In this document: in pieces, positions 25,501 through 37,716 of the stretch
How positions within the stretch are numbered: the first letter of the stretch is position 1
Layout of the letters: each line of letters begins with the position of its first letter
From: Vigna angularis
Taxonomy: Eukaryota; Streptophyta; Magnoliopsida; Fabales; Fabaceae
Length of the DNA: 64,000 bases
Direction of reading: 5' to 3'
Assembly: GCF_016808095.1 (NCBI RefSeq)
Contig: NC_068976.1
Location: 22,476,371 to 22,540,370 of the forward strand
Position numbers and translations under genes: made by a program
The notes under the pieces: model-generated
Databases searched by the model: none
Seen by the model: only the letters and a program-made list of their open reading frames with translations
Told to the model about the DNA's origin: nothing

Positions 25501-27142
25501 TGAGTTCTTGAAGGATTATGATTTCGAGCTGCTCTATCATCCAGGAAAAGCAAACGTGGTAGCGGACGCTCTAAGCAGAAAAGTGGTGTATATGTCGTCT
25601 ATGATGGTACGCGAGCTGAGCTTGGTGGAGAGTTTCAGAGATCTAAGGTTACAGTTTGAGTTAGAACCGAACCGCATCAAGTGTTGTAACCTTAGAATAT
25701 CTAGCAACGTGTTCGACCGAATCTGGATGAAACAACGGGAGGATGAAAAGCTATTGGAGATTTTAAGCGCGCTCGGTACGGATCAGGCCAAACATTTCAA
25801 CGCTGGAACGGACGGCATGTTACGTTACATGGGTCGGACGTGCATTCCTAATGACGGCGAGCTGAAGCGGATCATACTGGAGGAAGCGCATCATAGCCGT
25901 CTTAGCATACACCCCGGTATGACTAAGATGTATCAAGACCTCCGGAAATCATTTTGGTGGCCTGGAATGAAGAGTGATATAGCTCGTTTTGTGACATCTT
26001 GCTTGACCTGTCAGCGTGCAAAGGCTGAACACCTAAGATCAGGTGGATTACTTCAACCATTGGAGATTCCAGAATGGAAGTGGGATAGCATCTCCATGGA
26101 TTTCGTGACTCATCTACCACGAACGGTTAGGAATCATGACTCAATCTGGGTGATCGTGGACAGACTAACGAAGAGCGCCCATTTCCTGCCCGTGAACTTG
26201 AAGATGTCAATGACCAACCTAGCCAAGTTATATATCAAGGAGATCGTTCGTCTTCATGGAGTGCCTTCAAGCATCATTTCTGACCGAGACACGAGATTCA
26301 CATCTCGGTTTTGGCAATCATTACAAGGCGAGTTGGGGAGCAGGCTGCAGATGAGTTCAGCATATCATCCGCAAACGGACGGCCAATCCGAACGTACTAT
26401 CCAGACGCTAGAAGATTTATTGAGGACGTGCGTCCTAGACCACTTAGGCGCATGGGATGAGGTCTTGCCACTGGTGGAGTTCACGTACAACAATAGTTTC
26501 CAGTCTAGCATTGGAATGGCGCCGTTTGAAGCTCTCTATGGGCGGAAATGCCGAACTCCACTTTGCTGGTTCCAAGAGGGAGAGAACGTACTAACTGGAC
26601 CTGAACTCATCCAGCAAACAACCGAGAAGGTTAAGTTGATCCAAGATAGATTGAGGACGTCTTTGAGCAGGCAGAAATCCTATGCGGATAGAAGAAGAAG
26701 ACCATTGGAGTTTGCTGCAGGAGACCATGTGTTCTTGAGACTCAATCCGATCACTGGAGTAGGCAGAGTCGTTCGTCCAAAGAAGCTGTCCCCCAAGTTC
26801 ATAGGGCCGTACCAGATTTTGAAGAAGATTGGACCAGTAGCCTATGAGCTTGCCTTACCTCCTCAGCTATCAAACCTGCATCCGGTCTTCCATGTGTCTC
26901 AACTTAGGAAGTATATAGCCAATCCCTCTCATGTCTTAGAACTGGAAGATATTCAACTTCAACCGAACCGAACGCTGGAGTTGCAACCCGTCCGCATTGA
27001 AGATGTGCGCACCAAGCTATACAAGAAAAAGAACATTCGATTAGTGAAGGTGGTGTGGGATGCCAAGACTGGAGATTCAACGTGGGAAGTGGAGAGTGCA
27101 ATGAGGGACTTGTATCCGCAGCTATTCACGGGTAAGTTCTAA
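22565..27142 (+). pseudogene. gag-pol polyprotein of the retrotransposon, two in-frame stops
   Basis: One reading frame of 1,526 codons runs from the ATG at 22565 to TAA at 27140, broken by TGA at 22844-22846 and TAA at 24917-24919; there is no frameshift. Order: a Gln/Asn-rich coiled coil (LLETVIDRLQQQN), the gag core ([14 protein letters not shown]), two CCHC zinc knuckles ([13 protein letters not shown] and [14 protein letters not shown]), aspartic protease ([10 protein letters not shown]), reverse transcriptase ([22 protein letters not shown]), RNase H ([20 protein letters not shown]), and integrase with its HHCC finger and catalytic D, D, E ([22 protein letters not shown]). A C-terminal chromodomain-like segment (LVKVVW, STWEVES) follows. 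The first stop separates the coiled-coil leader from gag; the second falls just after the polymerase YxDD-type motif. Both would prevent a full polyprotein without readthrough. It is unknown whether the stops arose before or after insertion. Confidence 0.93.
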
Positions 27143-27164
27143 ATTTTCGAGGACGAAAATTTTT

Positions 27165-27178
27165 GTAGATAGGGAGAA
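27165..27178 (+). other. Polypurine tract
   Basis: GTAGATAGGGAGAAT directly before the 3' LTR is the purine-rich plus-strand primer expected in LTR elements. Confidence 0.8.
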
Positions 27179-28366
27179 TGTGAGACCCATAATAATTAGC
27201 CTCAATTAATCCTGACACCTCACCATTAATGCACGCCACGTCATTTCCAGCCATTAAAAATCCACTCTCTAATCTGATCCCATTCCTCTCAGACGTGCAC
27301 GAAGAACCACGCCCATCATTTCTCTGAACCATTTAAAACGCACTAAACTCTGCATGCAAGCATGCCACTTGTCACTTTGGAAGTTTCTGAAATCAGAATG
27401 GGGGTTGCAGGTGTCCGAAAATGAGACGCTCGCTCGTCTGGAATTGGAAGGAACAAAAGTAATTTTTGAAAACCCTTCCGCTCACCTGCACCATTCATCC
27501 TCTTCCTCAGAACTCACCCTTTCAACTTCTCCAACCTCTCTCTAAAACCAGTAAACTTCTCTCTACTGCAACTCCTCATTTCCTTCTCCGATTTCAATTT
27601 CAGAACCGTAGGAACGTTCATCCGGCTGTGGTCTTCCTTTGGAACCGAACTGAACTGGAATCTAAGCTGGTAAGTTTTCCTTTCTACACGTCGTCTCCTC
27701 TGGTTTCATGCGAACCCTGGTTTTGGTTGCATGCATGAGTTCTAGGTCTGAATTATGTTGATTTTTGGTGTCTTAGATTTACGTGGGAACTGTTGAGCGA
27801 AACCTGGGTGTAAGACGTGGTTAGAGGAAACCCTAAAATCTTGTTATTGGAAGTACACTGCTATCCAGGTAAGGGAAGCTTACATATATTTAAATTTATA
27901 CGTGTATGAGTGTATGAAAGCATGATGTGGGTTGTCTGTATGAAATTTCTGTATACGTGTTTTTCTGGATCTGCATGAACGAACCCTGTTGTGCTGTTAT
28001 GGATGTTTGCTGATATGATTTCTGGGTTGTTGAACTGCATGCTGGTTGAAACGTATGAGTGATGGAAGAATACTATAATGTATGAATTGTTAATATGTTG
28101 ATTTTTGAATATGAATTAATCTGGAAGTGAAAGTATAAAGTTCATCGATTTGAGATTCATTTGAAGTATAAAGTATAAGTTAAATTGTTGAAATCTGGAA
28201 AATTGTTAAGGTTGAGAAATCTGCACTTAAATCATGTCTTTGATAAATGACGCTCGTCACTGTACGGTCTTAAACCGTTCGGTTTCCTCTTAAAATAACT
28301 TAGAATGGATTCCTTCATTTGGAAAGAATTCTGCTCGTGAACGAGCGTCCCTGTTTGGATCTTTGA

Positions 28367-28713
28367 GAGCGTTCGACCTTATGTCGAGCGTTCGTCCGTT
28401 AGAGCGTTCGACCTCATGTCGAGCGTTCGTCCGTTAGAGCGTTCGACCTCATGTCGAGCGTTCGTCTGTGAGAGCGTTCGACCTCATGTCGAGCGTTCGT
28501 CTGTGAGAGCGTTCGTCTTTGAGAGCGTTCGACCTTATGTCGAGCGTTCGTCTGTGAGAGCGTTCGTCCGTTAGAGCGTTCGACCTCATGTCGAGCGTTC
28601 GTCTGTGAGAGCGTTCGACCTCATGTCGAGCGTTCGTCTTTGATAGCGTTCGACCTCATATCGAGCGTTCGTCTTTAATATCGTTCGGCCTTATATCGAA
28701 CGATCGTTCTAAA
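28367..28713. repeat. 35-bp tandem array in the 3' LTR
   Basis: Same unit order and number as 21023-21369, offset by 7,344 bases, the LTR-to-LTR distance. The lack of copy-number change between the two LTRs agrees with a recent insertion. Confidence 0.93.
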
Positions 28714-29431
28714 TCGCGCAAGGTCTCCTATCAAGCGCTCGTACAACTGAATAAGTATTTGATTTTAAACAGCGTTCGTCCTGAATTTGAAATAGCGTTC
28801 GTCCTGATCTCAAATAGCGTTCGTCTATACAGTTAATTAACGTTCGTCTTTTAGAGAAGTGTAATTGAGAATGAAAATGTGATGTTGAGGAAATTATAAA
28901 ATGGACGAATCATATATGAGGTGAAATTATGATATTGATATTTGAACGAGCGTTCCAAGGAGGAACGACTCTGATTTCTATTGGATATGAAATTTGGTAA
29001 AGTATGACTGTGGATCAGTTAAGACTCGCTGTCCATCCTGATGTTCCGTGATACGCCTCTTCAAGTAGAAGGGGGTATTCATGTGTGGGAACGGCAGGAG
29101 GTCCTTAGTCCATAAGTTAACATGGGCGACGTAAGAACGGACTTACCTCGAGTGGCAGCTGTTTGGTGTATCCCAGTTACTACATCACTCGGGTGCAAGG
29201 ACGCTTGTAACTACACAGATTCATACAGTCCGGACGGTCGGTCTAGCATTAGTATATTTATGTTTGATTGATGTTATGCGTATATGAGTTGATTGTATGA
29301 TGGTTTGAATAAAAATGTTGAAGTATAAATTTAAATTACGTAAGCTTACCCTTTCGTTTTTCCATTGTGTTGTCCACTGTCCATGTACGTTCGTCCTGTC
29401 TTGCAATGATCATCCGTTGTGGATGTGAGCA

Positions 29432-29521
29432 GATGGTGGTGCATCCCTTGAAGAAATGCTGGAAGAAGAAAATTTGGACGATGCCAATCTGGTGGAAGTT
29501 GAAGTAAAGGCCGAGCCTTAG
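29432..29521 (+). other. Second copy of the LTR acidic reading frame
   Basis: Identical by eye to 22088-22177. See that entry for the peptide and the comparison with the solo LTR. Confidence 0.5.
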
Positions 29522-29753
29522 AGCGCTCGTAGATGTTAGGTTGTAGATGTTAGCTCATTTTTGGACGTTCGGTTACTTTTGTAAAACCGTTCGTTCTGAT
29601 TTATTTTCCTGTTTCTCTGAAACGCTCGTTATTTTGTACTGTAGCCGTTCGGCTTTGACCCTTGAACTCTGTTTAATCTTAAAGACTGTTTACTGTACTG
29701 TTAATTGTAATTAATCCTGATTTATGGTAATTATGGTATTTTGGGATGTTACA

Positions 29754-29758
29754 TTATA
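29754..29758. repeat. Right target-site duplication TTATA
   Basis: Follows the terminal CA of the 3' LTR and matches 19830-19834 exactly. Confidence 0.93.
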
Positions 29759-30629
29759 AAAATATGTTTAGTATAGTTTAACGTAAGTGTGTGAAATAAA
29801 AGGAAATATCATAATTAAATTTAAGTTAGGATCATGTTATATTATTTAAATTATTATATGATGTATAATGAGAACACTAAAAAAGAAAGTTAAGATGGCC
29901 TAAATAGTTTTCTTGTCTAACAAAGTGGTTATGCTAGTTTAATAAGGAATAACTTTTTTTTAAGTTGTTAAAAAGACAAAAATTAAAACAACAAAATAAT
30001 GCTTGGTAGAGAAAATGAAAGAGACCAGATGAATGACAAAGATGCAAGGAGTTCGACAACGACTTCTTATTTTAATTTGATCACTTTTTCTTTGTCATTT
30101 TGTCATTTTTTTTTTATAGAAGTAGCTTACTCTCTTGAGGTTAAATATAATTAATCTCATATTAATGTAATTCTTTCTTTATGATAGAAATTTTTATGTT
30201 TTCTCTTTGTGTTCTATGTTATATAGTTGATCACTTATGTCTTTTTTATCGAAACATTAAAATGTTTTTAGGATTTGATTTTAAAACTGAACAACTTAGA
30301 GATTTGATGGTAGAATCTTTAGATCATTCTAAACATTTATCCTTAATGTAATTATTATATAAAAAAATTTAAGGAATTAATATTTTCACATCAATATTTA
30401 AAACTTGGCTCTCAATAATTAAGATAAGTTGTAGTGTGAATGTTGGGATTATATTGAAGATATATTGTTTAGAAACTTTCTCATTAAATTGAGTTTATGA
30501 AATTCAACCTTGAATGCTTTTATGTTTTAGTGTGAATTATATATAAGAATTTGTATGAGCTAAACACATAAAATCTTTAAAAATTATATTTAAACTTTTT
30601 CAATTAAAAAGTTAATATTTTTTATTTTT

Positions 30630-31006
30630 GAGTTAAATATATTTTTAATCCTTTAACTTTTGGTGAAAATTGGAAATAGTCTCTTTTTAAAACTTTTGGT
30701 ATAATTTAGTTCCCACACTATTAGAAATATGTGTATTTAGTCCTTTGAATTAAATTTTCTTAGGTTTATTTGATGTTTCAAACACATTTTATTATAACAT
30801 TTAACTTGTTTATACCATTTCACATATTTTCGCTTCAAAGTTAACTAAGAAATACATTTAAAATATCAAATAAACTTAATAACATTTGGTTAAAAGGACT
30901 AATTCCACGCAATTCTTAAGACAGAGACTAAATTGGTACAAAGTTTTGAAGAGAGACTAATTTTCATTTTCAATGAGAGTTATGGAACTAAAAATATATT
31001 TAATCC
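30630..31006. mobile_element. Mutator-type MITE with 9-bp TSD
   Basis: The termini are inverted copies: the left starts GAGTTAAATATATTTTTAAT and the right, read in reverse, GGATTAAATATATTTTTAGT. Nine-base flanks TTTATTTTT are identical on both sides (30621-30629 and 31007-31015). Internal arms also pair imperfectly. It has no coding capacity. A 9-bp duplication is typical of Mutator-like elements. Confidence 0.8.
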
Positions 31007-32141
31007 TTTATTTTTTTATATAATGAATTATAAATAAATCTTAAAGAAAAATCAATTTCTAGCATGAAAAATAATTAAATAATTATTTTAAAATAATATA
31101 GTAATCAATATATAAAAAATATTATTAGGAAATGATGGTTATAAATGAAATTGTAACCATATAAACTTTTAATAACAATGTAATTACTTTTATTATAATC
31201 ATATCTCTTTAAATCAATCTGTTAGTTTATCTTTAAGAATAAAGAGGTTATACAATTCTAAAAAGAGTGAATTGATAAAACAACGTTTAACAAAAATTAA
31301 TTAGTTTTTTCATGATTTTTCTCGATTCATTTAACAACAAAATTTTAGAAGCAATTTCAGAAGAATTTTAAAGACTCTTGAATACTAAGAAATGGAGAGA
31401 ACACTTAAAAAAGATTTAGAAAAGCATCAAGATTTTTATACTGTTTTTATTATCTTAAACATACATTATTATTGAAAATCCACAAAGTTAGATACACTTT
31501 ACCACAAATAATATTTAACACAAAGAATGTGTATTTTTATTTTTAAAACTCATCATGAACACCCAAGTGTTAAAATCTACTACACCAACACATTAAACTT
31601 CTGTACAAAATTCAATCAATTAAAATCAAGAATTGGAGAAATATCAACTAAAATTCAAATAGGAGGTATTTACTGATATTTAGCTTCTAAAGGGGGGTCT
31701 CGTTTTCTCATTTTGCACAATTGACAATTTTATTTATTTTATTATTATTTTTTCTTAGAAATGTTTTTCTTAACATAACGATATTGAAAGACGTTGTACT
31801 CAATAAATCATAATAACTTAAAAAGATAAGTAACTCAGTACTACACATGCTTAGAAGTTGAACAGTAGTACAAATAAAGTATTAATATACTATCAAATTA
31901 CTAATACAAAATTTTGATGCTGTGAAGGTTGATGTGTTTATCAATAGTAACATATTTGTGAATTACTTTTCTACTCAAGATAATTGTATTTATACTCTGT
32001 TTGTAATTGAATTACATATTATAGGTTGATTAAAATTATTTAATTTAAAAAAATTAAGGGATATAATATGAAATTAATTTTTTATGATAAGAATTGAAAT
32101 TGGATATTATAAAAACTAAACTTTATTCAATTTAACATTAT

Positions 32142-32499
32142 TAGGAATACTCGTTGGATTGGGTTAGCCTATAACTCAATCCAACCTGATTTAATTAAGT
32201 TCAATTTTATCTATAATTGGGTTAAATATGATTTAACTGCACTCAAAATCTAACTTTTAAAAAAAAAGTGTTATTTTTTTAATTAGAATGATATTTGAAA
32301 ATTATAACTTTTAACAAAAAAGAAATGGAATTTTTTTTCAAAATAATAACTCAATTGACCCAACTCAATTAAATGGTTTAATATTGGTTTGAATTTAACA
32401 TAAAAAGTGCATAAACTTAATTTAGTTCTATCCAACTCAATATTTCCTTAATAACTTGAGCAATGGGTTTGTTTAAATCTTACTTTGCAAACATCCCTA
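32142..32499. mobile_element. hAT-like non-autonomous element
   Basis: Ends TAGGAATACT and, in reverse, TAGGGATGTT form a short terminal inverted repeat. Flanking 8-mers AACATTAT (32134-32141) and AAAATTAT (32500-32507) match at 7 of 8 positions, in line with the 8-bp target duplication of hAT elements. The interior is rich in CCAACTCAA/TTGGGTT motifs, like the hAT-type element at 52233. Confidence 0.6.
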
Positions 32500-32534
32500 A
32501 AAATTATATATGGTCAACCATTAAAAATTATTGT

Positions 32535-32815
32535 TGTTGGAGATCTCAAACATTAACTATAGATAAAATAAATTTAAAATATATAAGTAGGTGCAAACTT
32601 TACCTAATAAACTGATTGATTTAACAGGGTTAAGTTAAATTTAATTATCACTTCTTAACATGGTATTAAGGCCATGAATTAGAGCTTATCTTAATAAGAT
32701 TTGTTATTTATTAGACTTAATATGTCATCTGCTATCGAGATGAGTTTACAATATATATGTGGAGGCAAACCTCATATTGGGTTAAATTAGACTTAAATTA
32801 ACTTTTTTATAACTT
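32535..32815 (+). mobile_element. TRIM-like retroelement remnant
   Basis: A candidate short LTR of 126 bases (32535-32660) starts TGTTGGAGATCT and ends CTTCTTAACA, and is directly followed by TGGTATTAAGGCC, a degenerate tRNA-Met primer site. A partial second LTR (about 32749-32815) repeats the GGCAAACCTCA/AGGTGCAAACTTT region. The tiny size and lack of coding sequence fit a terminal-repeat retrotransposon in miniature. It is decayed, and no target duplication was recognised. Confidence 0.5.
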
Positions 32816-33000
32816 TTAACTAAAAGTAGAATTTTTTTTAAAATAATAACTTAATTAACTCTATTTAATTAAAATGGTTAAACACGAGTTGACTTTAACA
32901 TAAAAAAATTATAAACTCAATCAAACTCAATCCAACCCATTATTTTCTCAGCATGTTGAGTAACGAGTTTGTTTAAATCTTACTTTACAAACATGCCTAA
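32805..33000. repeat. Partial second copy of the hAT-like sequence
   Basis: This stretch parallels 32295-32500 (AAAATAATAACT, GTTTAAATCTTACTTT, AAACAT-CCTAAAAATTA), including bases beyond the first element's end. That suggests a local duplication rather than independent insertion. Confidence 0.6.
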
Positions 33001-33521
33001 AAATTAGATATGGTCTATGACACAAAATTATTATTATATGATTTTTAACTTAATTATTTTAAATTTTAATACATTTTTTACATATCTCTATATATAATTT
33101 GTTACTAAAAGGAAACTTTAAAGTATTTATAAGAACACGTAGGTATGCTTCTACAATAAAATGATTTTTTTTAGCATTTATGTACTTTTGCACCGCTTCC
33201 GAAAGTTGGAAGGTGAAGACAGTTTAATCATCCAAATCAAACAAATGAATATTTATATCTATTCTAAAGTTTTGCCATATGTTTTTTGAGGATTAGTAGT
33301 TTGTTGAACGAGACAAAAGAAAAAAAAAAGAAAAAAAATTGCACATATATATATAAAGGAATATTTAAAACTGAAAAGAAGAAAACATTCAATTGTATGA
33401 GAAGGAGAACATGAGAAATGCATAAAGAGATACATTCCTATCGAGAACTAAAAGCATACATAATTGTAATCAAAGACATTTTAACATTATTAATCCAAAG
33501 AAAAGATGTACAACATAGCAT

Positions 33522-34866
33522 TCAAATGCATAATGAAAGATCTAAAATTTTCTTATCTGTATTATCTTTTTCATGTTGGAGGGTAGAAAGTGGATGCTCC
33601 TCATCCTTAAAAAGAAGTAACTCTTGCAATTGCTTTCCTTTTGGCCTTTTTGAAGCACTTGCTATGCTCTCAATGTCTTCAAATTCACACAAGGGTCGTT
33701 TCATTGCTCTCTCACGACTTAAATCTTTCATGCCATGAAAAATGGTGTTTGTGAAAACCCTATTAGGGTTTGAATGGTTTAACATTAAGGGGTTATTATT
33801 CCTTTGATGATATAGAGAAGTTGTTCCATGAAGCTGACTTGAAAAACCACTTTTTTCACCTTGTAAACCAACATCACTCAATGTTAATTTCTTATTTGAG
33901 TGTGATGGAAAACCTAAACCCCACCTTTTACCATATGAACTTGATGTCATTAATGATGCATTTGTCGCGCTGTTGAAGGACAAACCATAACCTCCCATCG
34001 ATTCAGTCTTCGAATCTACAACATTGTTAATTTTGTTGGTAATTTTCATCATTTCATCCCAAAACTTAGATTCAAATCAAATTAAAAAAAAAAACTAGAC
34101 CCAAGACTTTAATGAAGGTTTAAACATATTTCAATCTATAAAAAAAATTGGAGTAAATTTGTTTTTGTCTCTGAAATTCAAATGTAATTTGAAAAAAAAA
34201 AACTCATTTAAGTTGTTTGGTCTCAAATAACTTGACTATAGATTATATATAAATCATTTATCGACAAACGTTTTACCGTGAGTTTGTTTTTCAACGTTGG
34301 GAGAAAAAACATTGGGACGACGTTGTAACAAGGTTTTTCTTTATATTAATTACAAAGGCTAAAAATACAATTTTTATATTCGAGATTTAACTAAAAATTG
34401 GAGAATTAAAACCATATTTATATTAGAAAAAAAAATTGGTGTACCTTGCAGAAAATTTTTAATTGGGTGTATTTGTGAAGGAGGACTCAGAAAACTACGA
34501 TAACCAAATTTCAACATTTGATCATATTTTGTTGTTGGTGTTCTTGATGCATGAATGTTGATATTTCTGCTTGAAGAAGATGCATAAGGAACCATAGATT
34601 GAGTTTTGACATCTTCAACACCTACATTAAACACATAAAAATAAATTCATAATCTTTAACACAATACAAGACTTATGAACTTTATTATGAAAATATGAAA
34701 ATTAATAAAAAAAATTAAAATTTGTACCTTGCATGAAATTGATGAGACGAGGATAATTGTTAGATCTGGGTTGAGGTGCCTCTGAATTAACTCCAAGAGA
34801 TTGATATTTATTGTTTCCATTCTTTTGAACCATTTCTCTCTTGGGAGACAAAAAGTGATTCATCAT
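33522..34866 (-). CDS. Unknown protein with C-terminal LxLxL (EAR-like) motif
   Basis: Three minus-strand exons give a continuous 269-residue frame: 34866-34728, 34621-34445 and 34015-33522. Exon 3 has an in-frame extension starting at ATG 34052, but an acceptor at 34016-34017 (TTGTAG) fits the phase left by exon 2, so I chose it. The protein is rich in Ser and Asn. It has KRPKGKQLQELL, a possible basic nuclear signal, and ends KILDLSLCI. LDLSL fits the LxLxL EAR repression motif that recruits TOPLESS co-repressors. No DNA-binding domain is visible, so it may be an adaptor or a repressor of unknown type. I do not recognise the family. A TATA box (34951-34960) about 85 bases upstream supports a real gene. 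Confidence 0.6.
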
Positions 34867-34950
34867 GAATGTGAAAAAAAAACAAAAAATTTAGAGAAAA
34901 AAACTCAGAAAGAGTTATTTTATTATGAAAAATAATTTGCAGGATTATCT

Positions 34951-34960
34951 CTTATTTATA
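34951..34960 (-). promoter_or_regulatory. TATA box of the EAR-motif gene
   Basis: On the minus strand this reads TATAAATAAG, 85 bases before the first ATG at 34866, a usual plant distance. Confidence 0.55.
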
Positions 34961-34969
34961 TTACAATGT

Positions 34970-37716
34970 TCTTTTAAAACATATACAAAAGGAAATTAAA
35001 TTCTTACTCTTTACTCATTTATTTGCTTATTTGATAGACAAACTATCAAAGGAATAACAAAACGCGTACTTGGTTAATCTCGAATTCAATAAAGTTGGAA
35101 TTAATTATAATAAAAAGAGAAAGACTTCAGAGGATAATTAACTGATTATCGATAATTTGCTAATTAGTAGTTGTAAGTGTATTCCCGTAAAATGCAACAA
35201 TTCATTATACATAAGTTAGATCCAATATAGTGATATTAGATTCTTTCTGAATAAGGATGCAAAATAAATAAATAATTAATTAAATATATAGGGCAAAAAA
35301 AATTAAAGAATATTATGAGTGCATGAATTTTTCAAGTTTTATTTATTATATATTTAATTATATTTTATGTGGTAAATGTTTTAAAGTGACAATAGAAAAA
35401 AGTTGGAGTAACACAACAATAAAATTTTATACATATACAATATATGTAAGAAAGGAAAAAAAATACAAAAACACTTATATATAAAAAATAAATATTGGAA
35501 AATATTTTTGAGATATCCTATAAAAAAACATTCAAAATATTTATTATTCAACCAACATAAAAATAATGACTTGTTGACTATGCAGTTGACTAAAGTAATG
35601 GGATAGACTTTGTGTTATTGATACAATTTTTTAATATAATTTATGATTTAACACATGTGTTTGTAGATATAATTACATTTATCTCTAAACAATACGATAT
35701 TATTTTTTAAGTAATATCGTTCATTTTTCTCCTTATATGATTAAAAAAAATTGTTAGTAGACCATCAAGAAACTATTAAAGAAATTCATTTTTAATAATC
35801 TTTTGTCTAAAATGGAAAAAATTAAAGACGAGTATATTAAGTTTTTATAGTTTGATTTAAATTACTCTTTTCCTTGAATATTAATTTAATGTTTTAGACA
35901 GCATATGCTATCGATTACATAACATTTATGATTTTAATTATTTATTTGACTATTTATAGTAAAAAATCAACTTCCTATATCACATGCATTAATAAAATAT
36001 ATTAATAAAGGTATCAGATTAGATTAAATGTTATCATATTTGATTTGATAATACTATTAATGTTGATTTTATATCATATTTAATCATACTTCAATTAATA
36101 ACACATAACAAAAAACTTATTCATATGAAAAATACATTAAAAACATTAAACACTAAATTAATATTTGTCCTCAAGTCTATTATTTTATTCACTGCTTTAA
36201 AATATATTTCTAAGCAACAAAAAAAAAGATAATGAATATGTTTTATGAATAATAAATAGAGCTAACGATTTTTAAATTCATAATTAAATTTAAAATATAG
36301 CATAACAGTTTACATAAAACAATATAGAATTTAAGTTAAACGATACTATGATAATATGTTCTTAAAAAATTTTCAAATTTATTTTATAATAATAATAGTA
36401 ATAGCATGAATATGATTGAATATTTATTGGTATCAAGTTTTGTAATAACTATGTGTATTTTTTTATATTTGAAATAGATACATATTGCACTAATATATAT
36501 TTCAACTTTTATATTTTAAAACATGTTTTATATAATAATTTTGTCAATTTATATTACACTTTGGATTAAAAGTCTCAGTTTATAGAATACTTTTTAAATA
36601 TTAAAAATCACTTCATATTTTTAGTGTATAATTTGATTTTCATATATGTATTAAATACGGTAACGGTGATTAATACACTTTTCATATACATATAATAATA
36701 TGAAATCGTAAATTTAATTATTGAAGTGAATCAATTAATATTGAAATTAATAAAATTATATGAATTTATAATAATACTAAAATTAATTATGTATCATACT
36801 TAATAAATATAAAAATTAATAAAATATAATAAAAATATTAATTTATTGAAACAATGAAGTATTGACATTAATTAATAACATTAATTAAATATCATGTTTT
36901 ATTAATATAACAATTAATAAATAAGACAATAATATTAACTTATATAAATACTGATTTAATAGCATTGATTACTTTGATGTGTGGATGCCGGTACAACTGT
37001 CAAACTATGTGCCTTATCCAAAACAAGGCAACATCAATTTCCATAGTATTTTATGCTTAACAAGGTAGATTAAGATATATATTTTATATTAATATATATT
37101 TCAAGTTTTATAGTCGTGGCAGAGTGTATGAGGGGTCTTGCACTACAATTTTTTTATTTTACATTGTGAGTTAATATGTTAATAAAAAAATAATTTTAAT
37201 ATGTTTTATATATTTGACATTTTCCAAGTTTTTTGGTATATTTATAAAAATATTATCAACATTATCAATAGATTTTTGTTAAGATCCATCACTGTTTATA
37301 GTATAAAATATGATCAAAATAATAGTTTATCGATAAAAGTATGAATATATTATATTAAAATACATATTAAATTTTCAAATTTAAAATACACTTTACTTTC
37401 AAAACGATAATGAAATTAAAAAAAAAACTTGTAATGTGTCATTTAAAATAAAATATATAGGTATTAATTGTTATTATTTATTCAAATCTAATAATTTAAT
37501 ATACATGGACTGAAAAAGTAATAAATTTAATTAATGCATTTGCCTAATTAAAATTAACCAATATACTCTATTTATAAATATTATTAATGTTAATTATCAA
37601 TAATACTTAGTAAATACAATAATTAATTCATTAAATATATTTTTAATTTTATGCATACTACATTAAGACTTTTTTAATAAAATAGATTAAGTGTTTCATT
37701 TAAATAGATTTGACCA
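34970..37716. other. AT-rich intergenic region
   Basis: Very AT-rich DNA with no supported gene, RNA or repeat boundary. Several direct and inverted AT motifs are too simple to interpret. Confidence 0.5.

Larger units (their letters stand above)
19835..29753 (+). mobile_element. Complete Ty3/gypsy chromovirus-type LTR retrotransposon (9,919 bp)
   Basis: Two LTRs of equal length (2,575 bp each) start TGTGAGACCC and end GATGTTACA. The 5-bp target duplication TTATA is exact (19830-19834 and 29754-29758). A tRNA-Met primer site follows the 5' LTR and a purine tract precedes the 3' LTR. The internal order is gag, protease, reverse transcriptase, RNase H, integrase, as in Ty3/gypsy (Metaviridae) elements, and a chromodomain-like tail suggests the Del/Tekay chromovirus lineage (inference). 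By eye I found four substitutions between the LTRs (20193/27537, 20284/27628, 21574/28918, 22245/29589), which implies a recent insertion. The coding frame is interrupted by two stop codons, so this copy is probably non-autonomous. Confidence 0.97.
27179..29753 (+). repeat. 3' LTR (2,575 bp)
   Basis: Same length as the 5' LTR and differing by four substitutions found by eye. It carries its own copies of the promoter-like block, tandem array (28367-28713) and acidic frame (29432-29521), and so could start transcripts into the downstream flank. Confidence 0.96.
29759..33400. other. Repeat-rich intergenic region
   Basis: No host gene is supported. It contains a Mutator-type MITE (30630-31006), a hAT-like element (32142-32499), a TRIM-like remnant (32535-32815) and a partial second copy of the hAT-like sequence (about 32805-33000). 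The remainder is AT-rich without structure I can name. Confidence 0.55.

Noticed and set aside
34016..34052. ATG at 34052 as the start of a separate single-exon gene
   Set aside because: The acceptor at 34016-34017 restores the phase of the two upstream exons and joins them to this frame. A separate gene would leave those exons without an ending.
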